Source: Bacteroidia bacterium (GTDB lineage Bacteria > Bacteroidota > Bacteroidia > Bacteroidales > Prolixibacteraceae). Taken from it: DNA of 49,436 nt. Position numbers and translations under genes: made by a program. The stretch is taken from assembly GCA_025358395.1 (NCBI GenBank), contig JANYJT010000004.1:1-49436 (forward strand), written 5' to 3'. Shown here piece by piece: positions 1 to 7,269 of this stretch (within the stretch, counting starts at the first letter, position 1; every line of letters begins with the position of its first letter). Under the pieces are notes generated by a model that was not told the origin of the DNA, did not search any database, and saw only the letters and a program-made list of their open reading frames with translations.

Positions 1-67
1 CATTTTTACCGGGTAACCTTTTAGAATCATTCTGGATAAAGGGTAAACAAGTGTACAATTGTTTTTG

Positions 68-112
68 CCGGGAAGGAGAGTAGGATTGACTCCCGGTTAG
101 TGATCCGGATCA
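68..112. promoter_or_regulatory. Hairpin and 12-bp palindrome upstream of the eCIS operon
   Basis: The first 292 bases contain no gene I can support. They hold an inverted repeat (CCGGGA at 68-73 with TCCCGG at 91-96), followed directly by the perfect palindrome TGATCCGGATCA at 101-112. Either could be the terminator of an upstream gene or an operator for the eCIS operon. No T-run follows the hairpin, so a terminator reading is weak. No clear TAnnTTTG promoter element was found. Confidence 0.3.
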
Positions 113-292
113 ACAAATTTAACTACTGGGCGCAAGCCGTAAAAATTCTTCAGGGATTTCCAAAATCGGGACACGGTTCAAGCCATGAAAAAATCATGGC
201 GGATCAGTGGTGTACTGAAGGACGGTAACCTTGGCAAAGTTGCCGGTATAGCTTACTACTTTTTTACATCAAATTTCTATAAACCTAGAAAT

Positions 293-862
293 ATGATTGA
301 TCAGGCTTTAATCTTCCTTCGGGATGAGATAAATTCCTATATCCTTTCACGAACAAACTCTACCAATGTTGAGGTGAAATTGTCAAGAATCGTCAACGAT
401 TTGGGAAAGTATGCATTCGTCGATGACTCAATCGCCTTGACAATTTTCAACCTGGAGGAGGATCACATTTTTAAAGCCCAATTGCCGGAATTTACCTATG
501 TCGATGGACAGCATCTCAGGCGCGAACCCGAATTGAAATTCGTGCTGCACGCTATGTTTGCAGCCAATTTTGTCAACTACGATGAAGCCTGGAAGGCCAT
601 TAGTTTAATCCTCGGATATTTTCAGTCACATCCGGTTTTCCAGGCTGAAGAGTATCCGGCAATGCCTGCAAAAATCGGAAAGCTAACCATTGAACTTGAG
701 ACTTTTGGCGTAGAACAGCTCAACCAGATTTGGGCCTATATTGGGGCAAAGTACTTGCCTTCAGTAACTTACAAGATAAGATTGATTGTTGTTCAGGAAG
801 AGTTCGTTTCTGCCATTCAGAAACCAATTATCAATATCAAAACAAATATTCACAACACATGA
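293..862 (+). CDS. eCIS cap / tube-terminator protein, DUF4255 (Pvc16/Afp16-like)
   Basis: This 189-residue protein belongs to the DUF4255 family, whose members (Afp16, Pvc16) cap the distal end of the sheath and tube and stop their growth. The family's typical opening, MIDQALIFLRDEINSYI, begins at the ATG at 293. An in-frame ATG at 185 would add 36 residues that do not fit the family, so 293 is preferred. The protein ends in a four-base ATGA overlap with the next gene, which suggests translational coupling. It is unusual that the cap gene comes first here, whereas in Afp and PVC clusters it is last. The assignment is firm at family level; the cap role comes from knowledge of the family. Confidence 0.85.
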   Translation: MIDQALIFLRDEINSYILSRTNSTNVEVKLSRIVNDLGKYAFVDDSIALTIFNLEEDHIFKAQLPEFTYVDGQHLRREPELKFVLHAMFAANFVNYDEAWKAISLILGYFQSHPVFQAEEYPAMPAKIGKLTIELETFGVEQLNQIWAYIGAKYLPSVTYKIRLIVVQEEFVSAIQKPIINIKTNIHNT

Positions 863-1872
863 TCAGCTCTTTTGGCATACTTTTTTCGGTGAAAATTGCT
901 CACTCCTATTACACAAATGGCTGTCAGGATTTTGAATTCCTAATCCCTGAGGATAGTAATTTGCTTTTGCGGGACAGAAGAATAATCTCCAAAGTAAGCA
1001 AGGGAATTTGCTATTTTCTGTGTGAAAAGAGTGAGTCTGGCATTCCGGTGGTTGATGTCTCCGGGATCAACATCCGAATCGGTCTAAAATTGAAAAATCC
1101 ATATTTCAGCAATTTTACAAAGGTTGATGTTAAGACCGGTACTACGCCACTCTACCGGAATGCCTCTTCACCTGTTTCATTGGATCTTCCTGTTGAAACG
1201 CTATTAGTCGGACCTCTTTTTGCTTATCCTCTGACCAAAACCTCAAGACCGGTAACAATCACCGTAAAGGATTATTTAAACAATATTCTGCAAACTGCAA
1301 CTGTTACAAAAGAGGGTGATACGACACCGGTGCCTTTAGACTTGAGGGGTTATGCACCAAATGTATATTCTGTGAACGAGAAACAAGGGAGTTCCACCAA
1401 AAAAAGTCTCTGCTATATTGATCCTGATTTAGCCGGCAAACCGGTTTTCGGAATTGTCGAGATCAATGTGTCTGCCAGCTTTTTCACCCCGGTTCCACCT
1501 GAATTTACATTGAATTTTATGGCAAAGGAGGAAGTCCTAAAATATTATATCATTGGCAAAAACTACTCCGCTTCAGATCTGAGCAAATTATCTGTTGCTG
1601 ATGCAGGATACACTGAAGATTCCAGACCCCAGGTCCAATTTACAAAAGTTAATCAGGGTGCTTTCATCGCAACAGACATCTCACCTTCCCTGCTCACAGG
1701 TACCGGTACAAGTGTCGTACTATTTAAATCACAAACTCCGGTAACCAGACTGGAAAGGGCCAGAAGAAAGATTCAGCTAACTAAGAATTCAGATGTAATA
1801 TTGAAGCATTTGCCACTACCGGGTATAAATAGATCCAACTCAGATATAATCATACAAATTTCAAAACCATAA
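859..1872 (+). CDS. eCIS-associated protein of unknown function, candidate cap adaptor
   Basis: This protein has 337 residues, starting at the ATG that overlaps the stop of the cap gene (ATGA at 859-862). A longer reading from 730 runs through the cap gene and is rejected. I recognise no named domain. The composition is rich in beta-strand formers with many Pro, Thr and Ser residues, and there is no signal peptide or membrane segment. Its tight coupling to the cap gene and its place just before the sheath suggest a structural partner of the cap. The Algoriphagus eCIS is known to have a distal cap adaptor, and I infer from position alone that this could be its counterpart. A small fibre or adhesin is the alternative. 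Confidence 0.5.
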   Translation: MISSFGILFSVKIAHSYYTNGCQDFEFLIPEDSNLLLRDRRIISKVSKGICYFLCEKSESGIPVVDVSGINIRIGLKLKNPYFSNFTKVDVKTGTTPLYRNASSPVSLDLPVETLLVGPLFAYPLTKTSRPVTITVKDYLNNILQTATVTKEGDTTPVPLDLRGYAPNVYSVNEKQGSSTKKSLCYIDPDLAGKPVFGIVEINVSASFFTPVPPEFTLNFMAKEEVLKYYIIGKNYSASDLSKLSVADAGYTEDSRPQVQFTKVNQGAFIATDISPSLLTGTGTSVVLFKSQTPVTRLERARRKIQLTKNSDVILKHLPLPGINRSNSDIIIQISKP

Positions 1873-1883
1873 AAAAATCGACT

Positions 1884-3293
1884 ATGACAACTTACAGAAC
1901 ACCAGATGTTTACGTGGAAGAAATTTCTGTCTTTCCACCTTCCGTTGCAGAAGTGGAAACTGCCATTCCGGCTTTTATCGGCTATACTGCATTTGCCATC
2001 AAAAAGATGGCGGATGATCTTATTCTTGTTCCTACCAAGATTTATTCTTTGAAGGAATATGAGACCTATTTCGGACTTCAGCACGAAGACTCCATAGCTA
2101 TCACAGTAGGGACAGATAGTTTGGGAGCTCTTACCTTAACATCTTTCACAGAACCCACACTTTATTACTTGCTTTACTACAGCGTGAAGATGTTTTTCGA
2201 AAACGGCGGAGGTCAGTGCTACATCGTTTCAGTGGGTACTTACCAGACTTCACATACCATTGATCTCAATGGTGATACGACTTCAGTTAAGGCAACAATG
2301 TACGGTTTACAGGACGGATTAGACAAACTCGCCCTCGTCGATGAGCCAACGCTGATCGTTATCCCTGAATCGGTTAAGCTTACTACGGCAGATTATACCA
2401 CTTTAGTGGGAGCGGTTTTGTTACAATGCAATACCCTTGGAGATCGCTTTGGGATTTTTGACATCTTCAATGGGGATACCGCTCTGGACAGTACAGCTCT
2501 TTCGACCAACCGGGGCTATTTTGGCAGCAATTACCTGAAGTATGGTGCATCCTATTATCCGTTCATCAAAACAACGATGAACTACTACCTGAAACCGGAT
2601 GAATCGAATGTCACTGTTACCTATCCAAGTGGATCAGGTACACTGGATACATTGAAGAATTCTAAAACAGCTGTTTACAATTTCGTCAAAGCAGAATTGA
2701 AAAATCACTTCGTCGTCCTTCCTCCAAGTGGCGCAGTTGCTGGTGCCTATGCCACCACTGATAAAAATCGCGGGGTATGGAAAGCCCCGGCTAACCTTAG
2801 TCTTGCCAGTGTGATCGAACCTGTTATAAAACTCGACAATGCCCATCAGGATGTATTGAATGTGGACTCAGATACCGGTAAATCAATCAATGCTATCCGT
2901 GCTTTCGCCGGAAAAGGAACTCTGGTCTGGGGTGCCCGAACACTGGCAGGCAACGACAACGAATGGCGTTATGTACCCGTTCGCCGCTTCTTCAACATGG
3001 TGGAAGAGTCTGTAAAAAAATCGACCTATTGGGCCGTTTTCGAACCAAATGATGCCAACACGTGGGTAAAAGTGCGCGGAATGATAGAGAATTATCTCAC
3101 TCAGAAATGGCGTGAGGGTGCATTGGCCGGAGCCACGACCAAAGATGCCTTCTTCGTTCGGTGTGGAATTGGTGTTACCATGACCGCTCAGGATATTCTT
3201 GAAGGAAGGATGAATGTCGAAATCGGCATGGCAGTTGTCCGTCCGGCGGAGTTCATCATCCTGAAGTTCTCTCACAAACTGCAAACGTCTTAA
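1884..3293 (+). CDS. eCIS contractile sheath protein
   Basis: This 469-residue protein is the contractile tail sheath subunit. It polymerises as a helix around the inner tube in the cytoplasm, and its contraction drives the tube into the target. The N-terminus (TPDVYVEEISVFPP, then VETAIPAFIGYT) is the hallmark of the phage-sheath family in Bacteroidota eCIS, and the C-terminal part contains the conserved handshake-type region ending in VRPAEFIILKF. The gene starts 11 bases after the preceding stop. Afp and PVC clusters encode three sheath paralogues, but only one is present here, as in simpler eCIS. A gap of about 120 bases with short repeats separates it from the tube genes. Confidence is high. 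Confidence 0.96.
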   Translation: MTTYRTPDVYVEEISVFPPSVAEVETAIPAFIGYTAFAIKKMADDLILVPTKIYSLKEYETYFGLQHEDSIAITVGTDSLGALTLTSFTEPTLYYLLYYSVKMFFENGGGQCYIVSVGTYQTSHTIDLNGDTTSVKATMYGLQDGLDKLALVDEPTLIVIPESVKLTTADYTTLVGAVLLQCNTLGDRFGIFDIFNGDTALDSTALSTNRGYFGSNYLKYGASYYPFIKTTMNYYLKPDESNVTVTYPSGSGTLDTLKNSKTAVYNFVKAELKNHFVVLPPSGAVAGAYATTDKNRGVWKAPANLSLASVIEPVIKLDNAHQDVLNVDSDTGKSINAIRAFAGKGTLVWGARTLAGNDNEWRYVPVRRFFNMVEESVKKSTYWAVFEPNDANTWVKVRGMIENYLTQKWREGALAGATTKDAFFVRCGIGVTMTAQDILEGRMNVEIGMAVVRPAEFIILKFSHKLQTS

Positions 3294-3414
3294 CTAAAAG
3301 CTATTAGCAATGAGTTTTTAGTAATTAGCAGTTAGCTATTAGCCAACAGCCAACCGCCAATAGCCAACAGCAATGCAATATTAATTTAACAACAAACAAA
3401 TAAAACAATAACCA
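3294..3414. repeat. Intergenic stretch of short ATTAGC/CCAACAGC repeats between sheath and tube genes
   Basis: The 121 bases between the sheath stop and the tube start are the longest gap among the structural genes of the first half of the cluster. They contain several degenerate copies of TAGCTATTAGC or TAATTAGCAGT, then of GCCAACAGCC or GCCAATAGCC, followed by an A-rich leader before the tube ATG. Low-complexity repeat blocks of this kind are common in Bacteroidota intergenic regions. Here the block could act as an RNA processing or stability element separating sheath and tube expression (inference). Confidence 0.45.
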
Positions 3415-3849
3415 ATGGCAGCAAATTATCCATTACCAGTATTTCATTTCACCGTAGAGTGGGGTGGAACCCGGGTCGGTTTTTCAGAAGTAACCGGACT
3501 CACACAGGAAAATCAGGCGATAGAATACCGCGATGGCTCCTTCCCTGAATATTCATCCATTAAAATGCCCGGACTGCGCAAATTTAGCAACATCACGCTA
3601 AAACGAGGGGTGGTAAAAAGTGACAACGACTTTTTTAAGTGGCTCAGTACCATCAAACTCAATACTGTAGAACGCAGAGATTTGGTTATCAGTTTATTGA
3701 ATGAAGAGCATAGTCCGGTGATGGTTTGGAAAGCCCACAATGCCTTTCCCGTAAAAGTGGAAGGTCCTCAGCTAAAGGCATCCGGCAATGAGGTCGCTAT
3801 AGAATCCATTGAACTGGCACACGAAGGTCTCGAATTACAGAACGAATAA
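3415..3849 (+). CDS. eCIS inner tube protein 1 (gp19/Hcp-like fold family)
   Basis: This 144-residue protein belongs to the T4-gp19-like phage tail tube family, which forms the hexameric rings of the inner tube through which cargo is delivered. Family signatures are visible: FSEVTGL near residues 23-29, then a MPGLRKFSNITLKRGV segment around residues 50-66, and a long alternating strand pattern at the C-terminus. It precedes a second tube homologue with a one-base TAATG overlap. By analogy with Afp1 and Afp5, one paralogue forms the bulk of the tube and the other the first ring(s) on the spike. Being the first of the pair and closest to the sheath, this one is the likelier bulk tube protein (inference). 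Confidence 0.93.
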   Translation: MAANYPLPVFHFTVEWGGTRVGFSEVTGLTQENQAIEYRDGSFPEYSSIKMPGLRKFSNITLKRGVVKSDNDFFKWLSTIKLNTVERRDLVISLLNEEHSPVMVWKAHNAFPVKVEGPQLKASGNEVAIESIELAHEGLELQNE

Positions 3850-4295
3850 TGAGCAACTACTATCCTCCCGTCGGTTTTCATTTCAAGGTGGAAGTGCCGG
3901 ATCTTTCCTCCAACGGGAATGATGTGCGCTTTACTGAGGTATCCGGCTTGTCTGTCGAGATGAAGACAGAGGAGGTCCCGGAGGGAGGAGAGAACAGGTT
4001 CGCCCAGAAATATCCGGGTGGGGTAAGATACACAGAGCTAACGCTGAAAAGAGGTTTGCTGATCAGATCTGATCTGACTGATTGGATTGATCGGTGCATC
4101 AACAATTTTGACATTCAACCAAAAGAGATGTTCATCATGCTTTTAAATGAAAACCACGAACCGCTCATTACCTGGCATCTGATCAATGCTTATCCTACAA
4201 AATGGTCGGTCAGCGATTTTAATTCATCCAACAATGCGGTTGTGGTCGAATCTCTTCAGCTTTACTATCAGTATTTTACAGTTAATAAATCATAG
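3849..4295 (+). CDS. eCIS inner tube protein 2 (tube initiator candidate)
   Basis: This 148-residue protein is a second gp19-like tube paralogue. It carries the family motifs FTEVSGLSVEM near residue 28 and YTELTLKRGLL near residue 60. Its ATG shares one base with the stop of the first tube gene (TAATG), indicating coupled translation. It lies directly before the DUF5908 and LysM hub genes, as Afp5-type proteins lie before Afp7. It is therefore the likelier tube-initiator ring that adapts the spike trimer to the hexameric tube. That role is inferred from gene order, while family membership is clear from the motifs. Confidence 0.9.
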   Translation: MSNYYPPVGFHFKVEVPDLSSNGNDVRFTEVSGLSVEMKTEEVPEGGENRFAQKYPGGVRYTELTLKRGLLIRSDLTDWIDRCINNFDIQPKEMFIMLLNENHEPLITWHLINAYPTKWSVSDFNSSNNAVVVESLQLYYQYFTVNKS

Positions 4296-4298
4296 TCT

Positions 4299-4460
4299 AT
4301 GCCCGTCATCATTGATGAAGTAGTGATTTCTGTCGAAGTGACCAACCATGATTCGGGTGGTGCCTCATCTGCCTCTTCCTCACCAGAGGATAGGCAAGCG
4401 ATTGTAAATGAATGTGTCGAACGTGTGCTTGATATTTTGAAGCAAAAATCTGAACGATAA
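4299..4460 (+). CDS. DUF5908-like eCIS micro-protein
   Basis: This 53-residue protein is encoded between tube protein 2 and the LysM protein, with only 3 and 2 bases of spacing. The start MPVIIDEVVISVEV matches the short DUF5908 family, which sits at this position in many Bacteroidota eCIS operons. It continues with a Ser-rich linker and a C-terminal amphipathic helix (residues about 31-53, with ECVERVLDIL). It has no signal peptide. The function is unknown. Its conserved position suggests a small assembly factor or a counterpart of Afp6. Confidence 0.75.
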   Translation: MPVIIDEVVISVEVTNHDSGGASSASSSPEDRQAIVNECVERVLDILKQKSER

Positions 4461-4462
4461 CC

Positions 4463-5131
4463 ATGGACAACAGGGGAACTCTTGAAAAATTGAAAATTCA
4501 GGCCTTTACGAAGCCTGATTACTCCGGTACTCCCGTTGGTGAGTTCGTATCGTTTGTGAACCCGAATGAAATCTCGCTGGCTTACGAAATGGAATACGAT
4601 AGCGCCCAGGGATCGGGTACCACCAACAGCAGGATGAACTTCAAAAAGATGAAGCCCGGTGACCTCTCGCTTACCTTCTTCATCGATGGTACAGGAGCCA
4701 ATGGCATTGTCGCGGATGTTCAGCAAAAAATCGAACAGTTTCAGACAGTAACAGGGTACAATGGAGATATCCACAGGCCCAACTATCTGAAAGTCGTTTG
4801 GGGAACCTTGCAGGTGAAACGTTGTATTCTAAAGAGTGCTTCCATCGCTTACAAGATGTTCAAACCTGACGGAATACCTCTGAGGGCAATCATCACTGCC
4901 ACCTTCACAGACAACTCTGATGACCAGTCGAGGGTAGCCTTAGCCCAGGATCATTCACCCGATTTGACTCATGTCAGGATGATCAAAGCCGGCAATACCC
5001 TACCGGGAATGTGCTACGAGATATATGGTGACCCCGGTTATTTTCTGGATGTAGCACGTGCCAACAGAATCGATGATTTTCGTCGGTTAAAGACCGGTAC
5101 CACCATTTTTTTTCCACCATTAGAGAAGTAG
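4463..5131 (+). CDS. eCIS LysM-domain hub protein (Afp7/Pvc7-like)
   Basis: This 222-residue protein combines an N-terminal CIS tube-like domain (about residues 1-155, opening GTLEKLKIQAFTKPDYSG) with a C-terminal LysM-like module (about 165-222, with HVRMIKAGNTLPGMCYEIYGDP and a final GTTIFFPP). In this family it joins the spike complex to the tube and baseplate, equivalent to T4 gp53-like and LysM adaptor proteins. The gene is separated by two bases from the micro-protein upstream and by three from the spike gene downstream, so the set is clearly one operon. The LysM here most likely mediates protein contacts inside the baseplate and not peptidoglycan binding (family knowledge). Confidence 0.9.
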   Translation: MDNRGTLEKLKIQAFTKPDYSGTPVGEFVSFVNPNEISLAYEMEYDSAQGSGTTNSRMNFKKMKPGDLSLTFFIDGTGANGIVADVQQKIEQFQTVTGYNGDIHRPNYLKVVWGTLQVKRCILKSASIAYKMFKPDGIPLRAIITATFTDNSDDQSRVALAQDHSPDLTHVRMIKAGNTLPGMCYEIYGDPGYFLDVARANRIDDFRRLKTGTTIFFPPLEK

Positions 5132-5134
5132 ACC

Positions 5135-6874
5135 ATGCCCGAAGTAAGAACATTGCCCATTGCCGCCGAACACCGTGAATTCACTGTTAAAGTGAACGAC
5201 CGGGTGGTCGAACGAACTTATCAGTTACTTTCGGTTTCTGTAACCAAAGTGGCCGATAAGATCTCCGCGGCCAGATTGGTCTACCTTGATGGGGCTGCCT
5301 CTGAAAGCATTTTTGAGGCAAGCAATTCGGAAATGTTCGTACCCGGAAATGAAATTGAAATTTTGGCAGGAGCGACCAACGATCTTGCCTCTCTTTTCAA
5401 AGGAATTATCGTTCGCCACAGTGTCAAATTGCGTGACAACGCTGCTCCTCAGTTGATAGCCGAATGCAAACACAAAGCTGTTGGTCTGACGATTGGCCGA
5501 AAAAGCGCCTACTTCAAGGACAAAACAGACAGCGATATCATGACATCCATTCTTGGTAATGCACCCGTCACGCCGGATGTTGAAACAACCTCTGTCACGC
5601 ACAAACAAATGGTACAGTATTACTCCACGGACTGGGACTTTTTGCTTTCCAGAGCCCGGGCAAACGGGAAAATGGTCTTTACTGAGGATGATACGGTAAC
5701 CATCAAAGCACCCGTGTTATCAGGACGTTCAGTTTGTACCCTTTTGTACGGTGCGACCATTCTTGAAATGGATGCTGAAATCGACGCCCGCCTGCAATAC
5801 AGTGCCGTAAAAGGTGTTACCTGGGATCCGGCCCAACAAGCGATGGTCGAAAAGGTTGGAGCAGATCCGGGCAATGTGGCCCCCGGAAATCTGGTCAGCA
5901 GTGACCTTGCCTCAGTAGCCGGACCTGACCATTTTCATCTGCAGCAAACCTCACTTTTGGAAACGGAGACGCAATCCTGGGCAGATGCACAATGGCTCAA
6001 GTCAAAGTTGAGCCAGGTAAATGGCCGGATGAAATGCGAAGGGTTTTCCGGTATAAAGCCCGGAGATTTGGTAACGCTTGCAGGAATAGGCAACAGGTTT
6101 AATGGCGATGCTTTTGTGACAGGGGTTCGGCAAACTTTTGATCTTGTAAGTGGTTGGAAAACGGATATTCAGTTTGGAAGCACTAGTGATTCTCTGGCAG
6201 AACAGAACGAAGTGAGTGCCCCCAAAGCTGGCGCTCTTTTACCCGGTATCAACGGACTGCAGATCGGAATAGTATTGAGCAATGAGGATCCTGACAATGA
6301 ATTCAGGGTGCAGGTGAAGATGCCGGTTGTCGATCCTTCCGGGGATGGTACCTGGGCCAGAATTGCCTCCCTGGATGCAGGCGACCAGCGCGGATTCTTT
6401 TTCCGCCCTGAAGTGGGGGATGAGGTCGTACTAGGTTTTCTGGACGACGATCCCCGGCAGGCTGTTATTCTGGGGATGCTCCATTCAAGCGCAAAAGCAG
6501 CACCACTGACAGGTTCTGATGACAACAACGAAAAGATGTACCAAAGCCGCGCCGGAATGAAACTTCATTTTGACGATGACAAAAAAATCATCCTGATAGA
6601 AACGCCTGCCGGGAAGAAAGTAACACTCGATGAGGATGCCGGCGAATTGAAGATGATGGACGAAAATGGAAATAAAATAGTGATGAGCAGCGATGGAATC
6701 CTGATTCAAAGCGATGGAAAAATTGAGATCAAAGCTCAACAGGATGTTAAAGTAGAGGGTCTCAATGTGGAACAAAAGGCATCAGCCTCCTTCAAAGCCG
6801 AAGGATCAGCAAGCGCCGAAGTAAAGGCTTCTGGCTCACTGACCCTAAAAGGCGCGACAGTCATGATCAATTAA
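5135..6874 (+). CDS. eCIS central spike protein (VgrG/Afp8-like)
   Basis: This 579-residue protein is a trimeric spike of the VgrG/gp27-gp5 type. Residues about 1-340 form the gp27-like hub, with LLSRARANGKMVFTEDDTV typical of the family. Residues about 365-460 form the gp5-like OB fold, with the signature FFFRPEVGDEVVLGFLDDDPR. Residues about 470-579 are an alternating-residue region rich in short strands, expected to build the beta-helical needle. There is no enzymatic C-terminal extension, so the spike is probably structural. The PAAR tip follows 19 bases downstream. Confidence is high. Confidence 0.95.
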   Translation: MPEVRTLPIAAEHREFTVKVNDRVVERTYQLLSVSVTKVADKISAARLVYLDGAASESIFEASNSEMFVPGNEIEILAGATNDLASLFKGIIVRHSVKLRDNAAPQLIAECKHKAVGLTIGRKSAYFKDKTDSDIMTSILGNAPVTPDVETTSVTHKQMVQYYSTDWDFLLSRARANGKMVFTEDDTVTIKAPVLSGRSVCTLLYGATILEMDAEIDARLQYSAVKGVTWDPAQQAMVEKVGADPGNVAPGNLVSSDLASVAGPDHFHLQQTSLLETETQSWADAQWLKSKLSQVNGRMKCEGFSGIKPGDLVTLAGIGNRFNGDAFVTGVRQTFDLVSGWKTDIQFGSTSDSLAEQNEVSAPKAGALLPGINGLQIGIVLSNEDPDNEFRVQVKMPVVDPSGDGTWARIASLDAGDQRGFFFRPEVGDEVVLGFLDDDPRQAVILGMLHSSAKAAPLTGSDDNNEKMYQSRAGMKLHFDDDKKIILIETPAGKKVTLDEDAGELKMMDENGNKIVMSSDGILIQSDGKIEIKAQQDVKVEGLNVEQKASASFKAEGSASAEVKASGSLTLKGATVMIN

Positions 6875-6893
6875 TCATTAACCATTAACAATT

Positions 6894-7184
6894 ATGCCTC
6901 CCGCTGCCAGAACAACAGATATGCACGTTTGCCCGATGGTTGAACCGGGTCCTGTACCTCATGTCGGCGGACCGATACTTCCTCCCGGCGAACCTACCGT
7001 CATGATTGGCGGAATGCCTGCTGCCCGGGTAGGTGATTCATGTGTTTGCACAGGTCCGCCGGATACAATCGCCATGGGATCATCCACAGTGATGATCGGT
7101 GGAAAACCGGCAGCAAGAATGGGCGATTCCACTTCACACGGAGGTTCAATCGTACTTGGATGCTTCACAGTAATAATTGGATGA
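6894..7184 (+). CDS. PAAR-repeat spike tip protein (Afp10-like)
   Basis: This 96-residue PAAR protein sharpens the spike tip. The two PAAR-type repeats are evident from MIGGMPAARVGDSCVC (about residues 37-52) and MIGGKPAARMGDSTSHGG (about 67-84). His and Cys residues at the start (HVCP) and in the repeats are suited to binding the tip metal ion. It lacks any C-terminal extension, so it does not itself carry a toxin. In Afp and PVC clusters PAAR follows the gp25 gene. Here the order is swapped and an extra lectin-protease gene sits between PAAR and gp25, which may indicate that its product associates with the tip. Confidence 0.94.
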   Translation: MPPAARTTDMHVCPMVEPGPVPHVGGPILPPGEPTVMIGGMPAARVGDSCVCTGPPDTIAMGSSTVMIGGKPAARMGDSTSHGGSIVLGCFTVIIG

Positions 7185-7269
7185 AGAAAAAATAGATAAA
7201 CAATTGACAATAAAGCACATAATTAGATATTTAGAAAACCGAAATCAATAAAATTTAATACGAATAGAA

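Noticed and set aside
730..858. Longer N-terminus of the protein following the cap gene
   Set aside because: These codons overlap the conserved end of the cap gene. The ATGA overlap at 859 is the natural start.
4268..4774. 168-codon reading frame on the - strand
   Set aside because: It lies opposite the DUF5908 and LysM genes, which match known families and have tight operon spacing.
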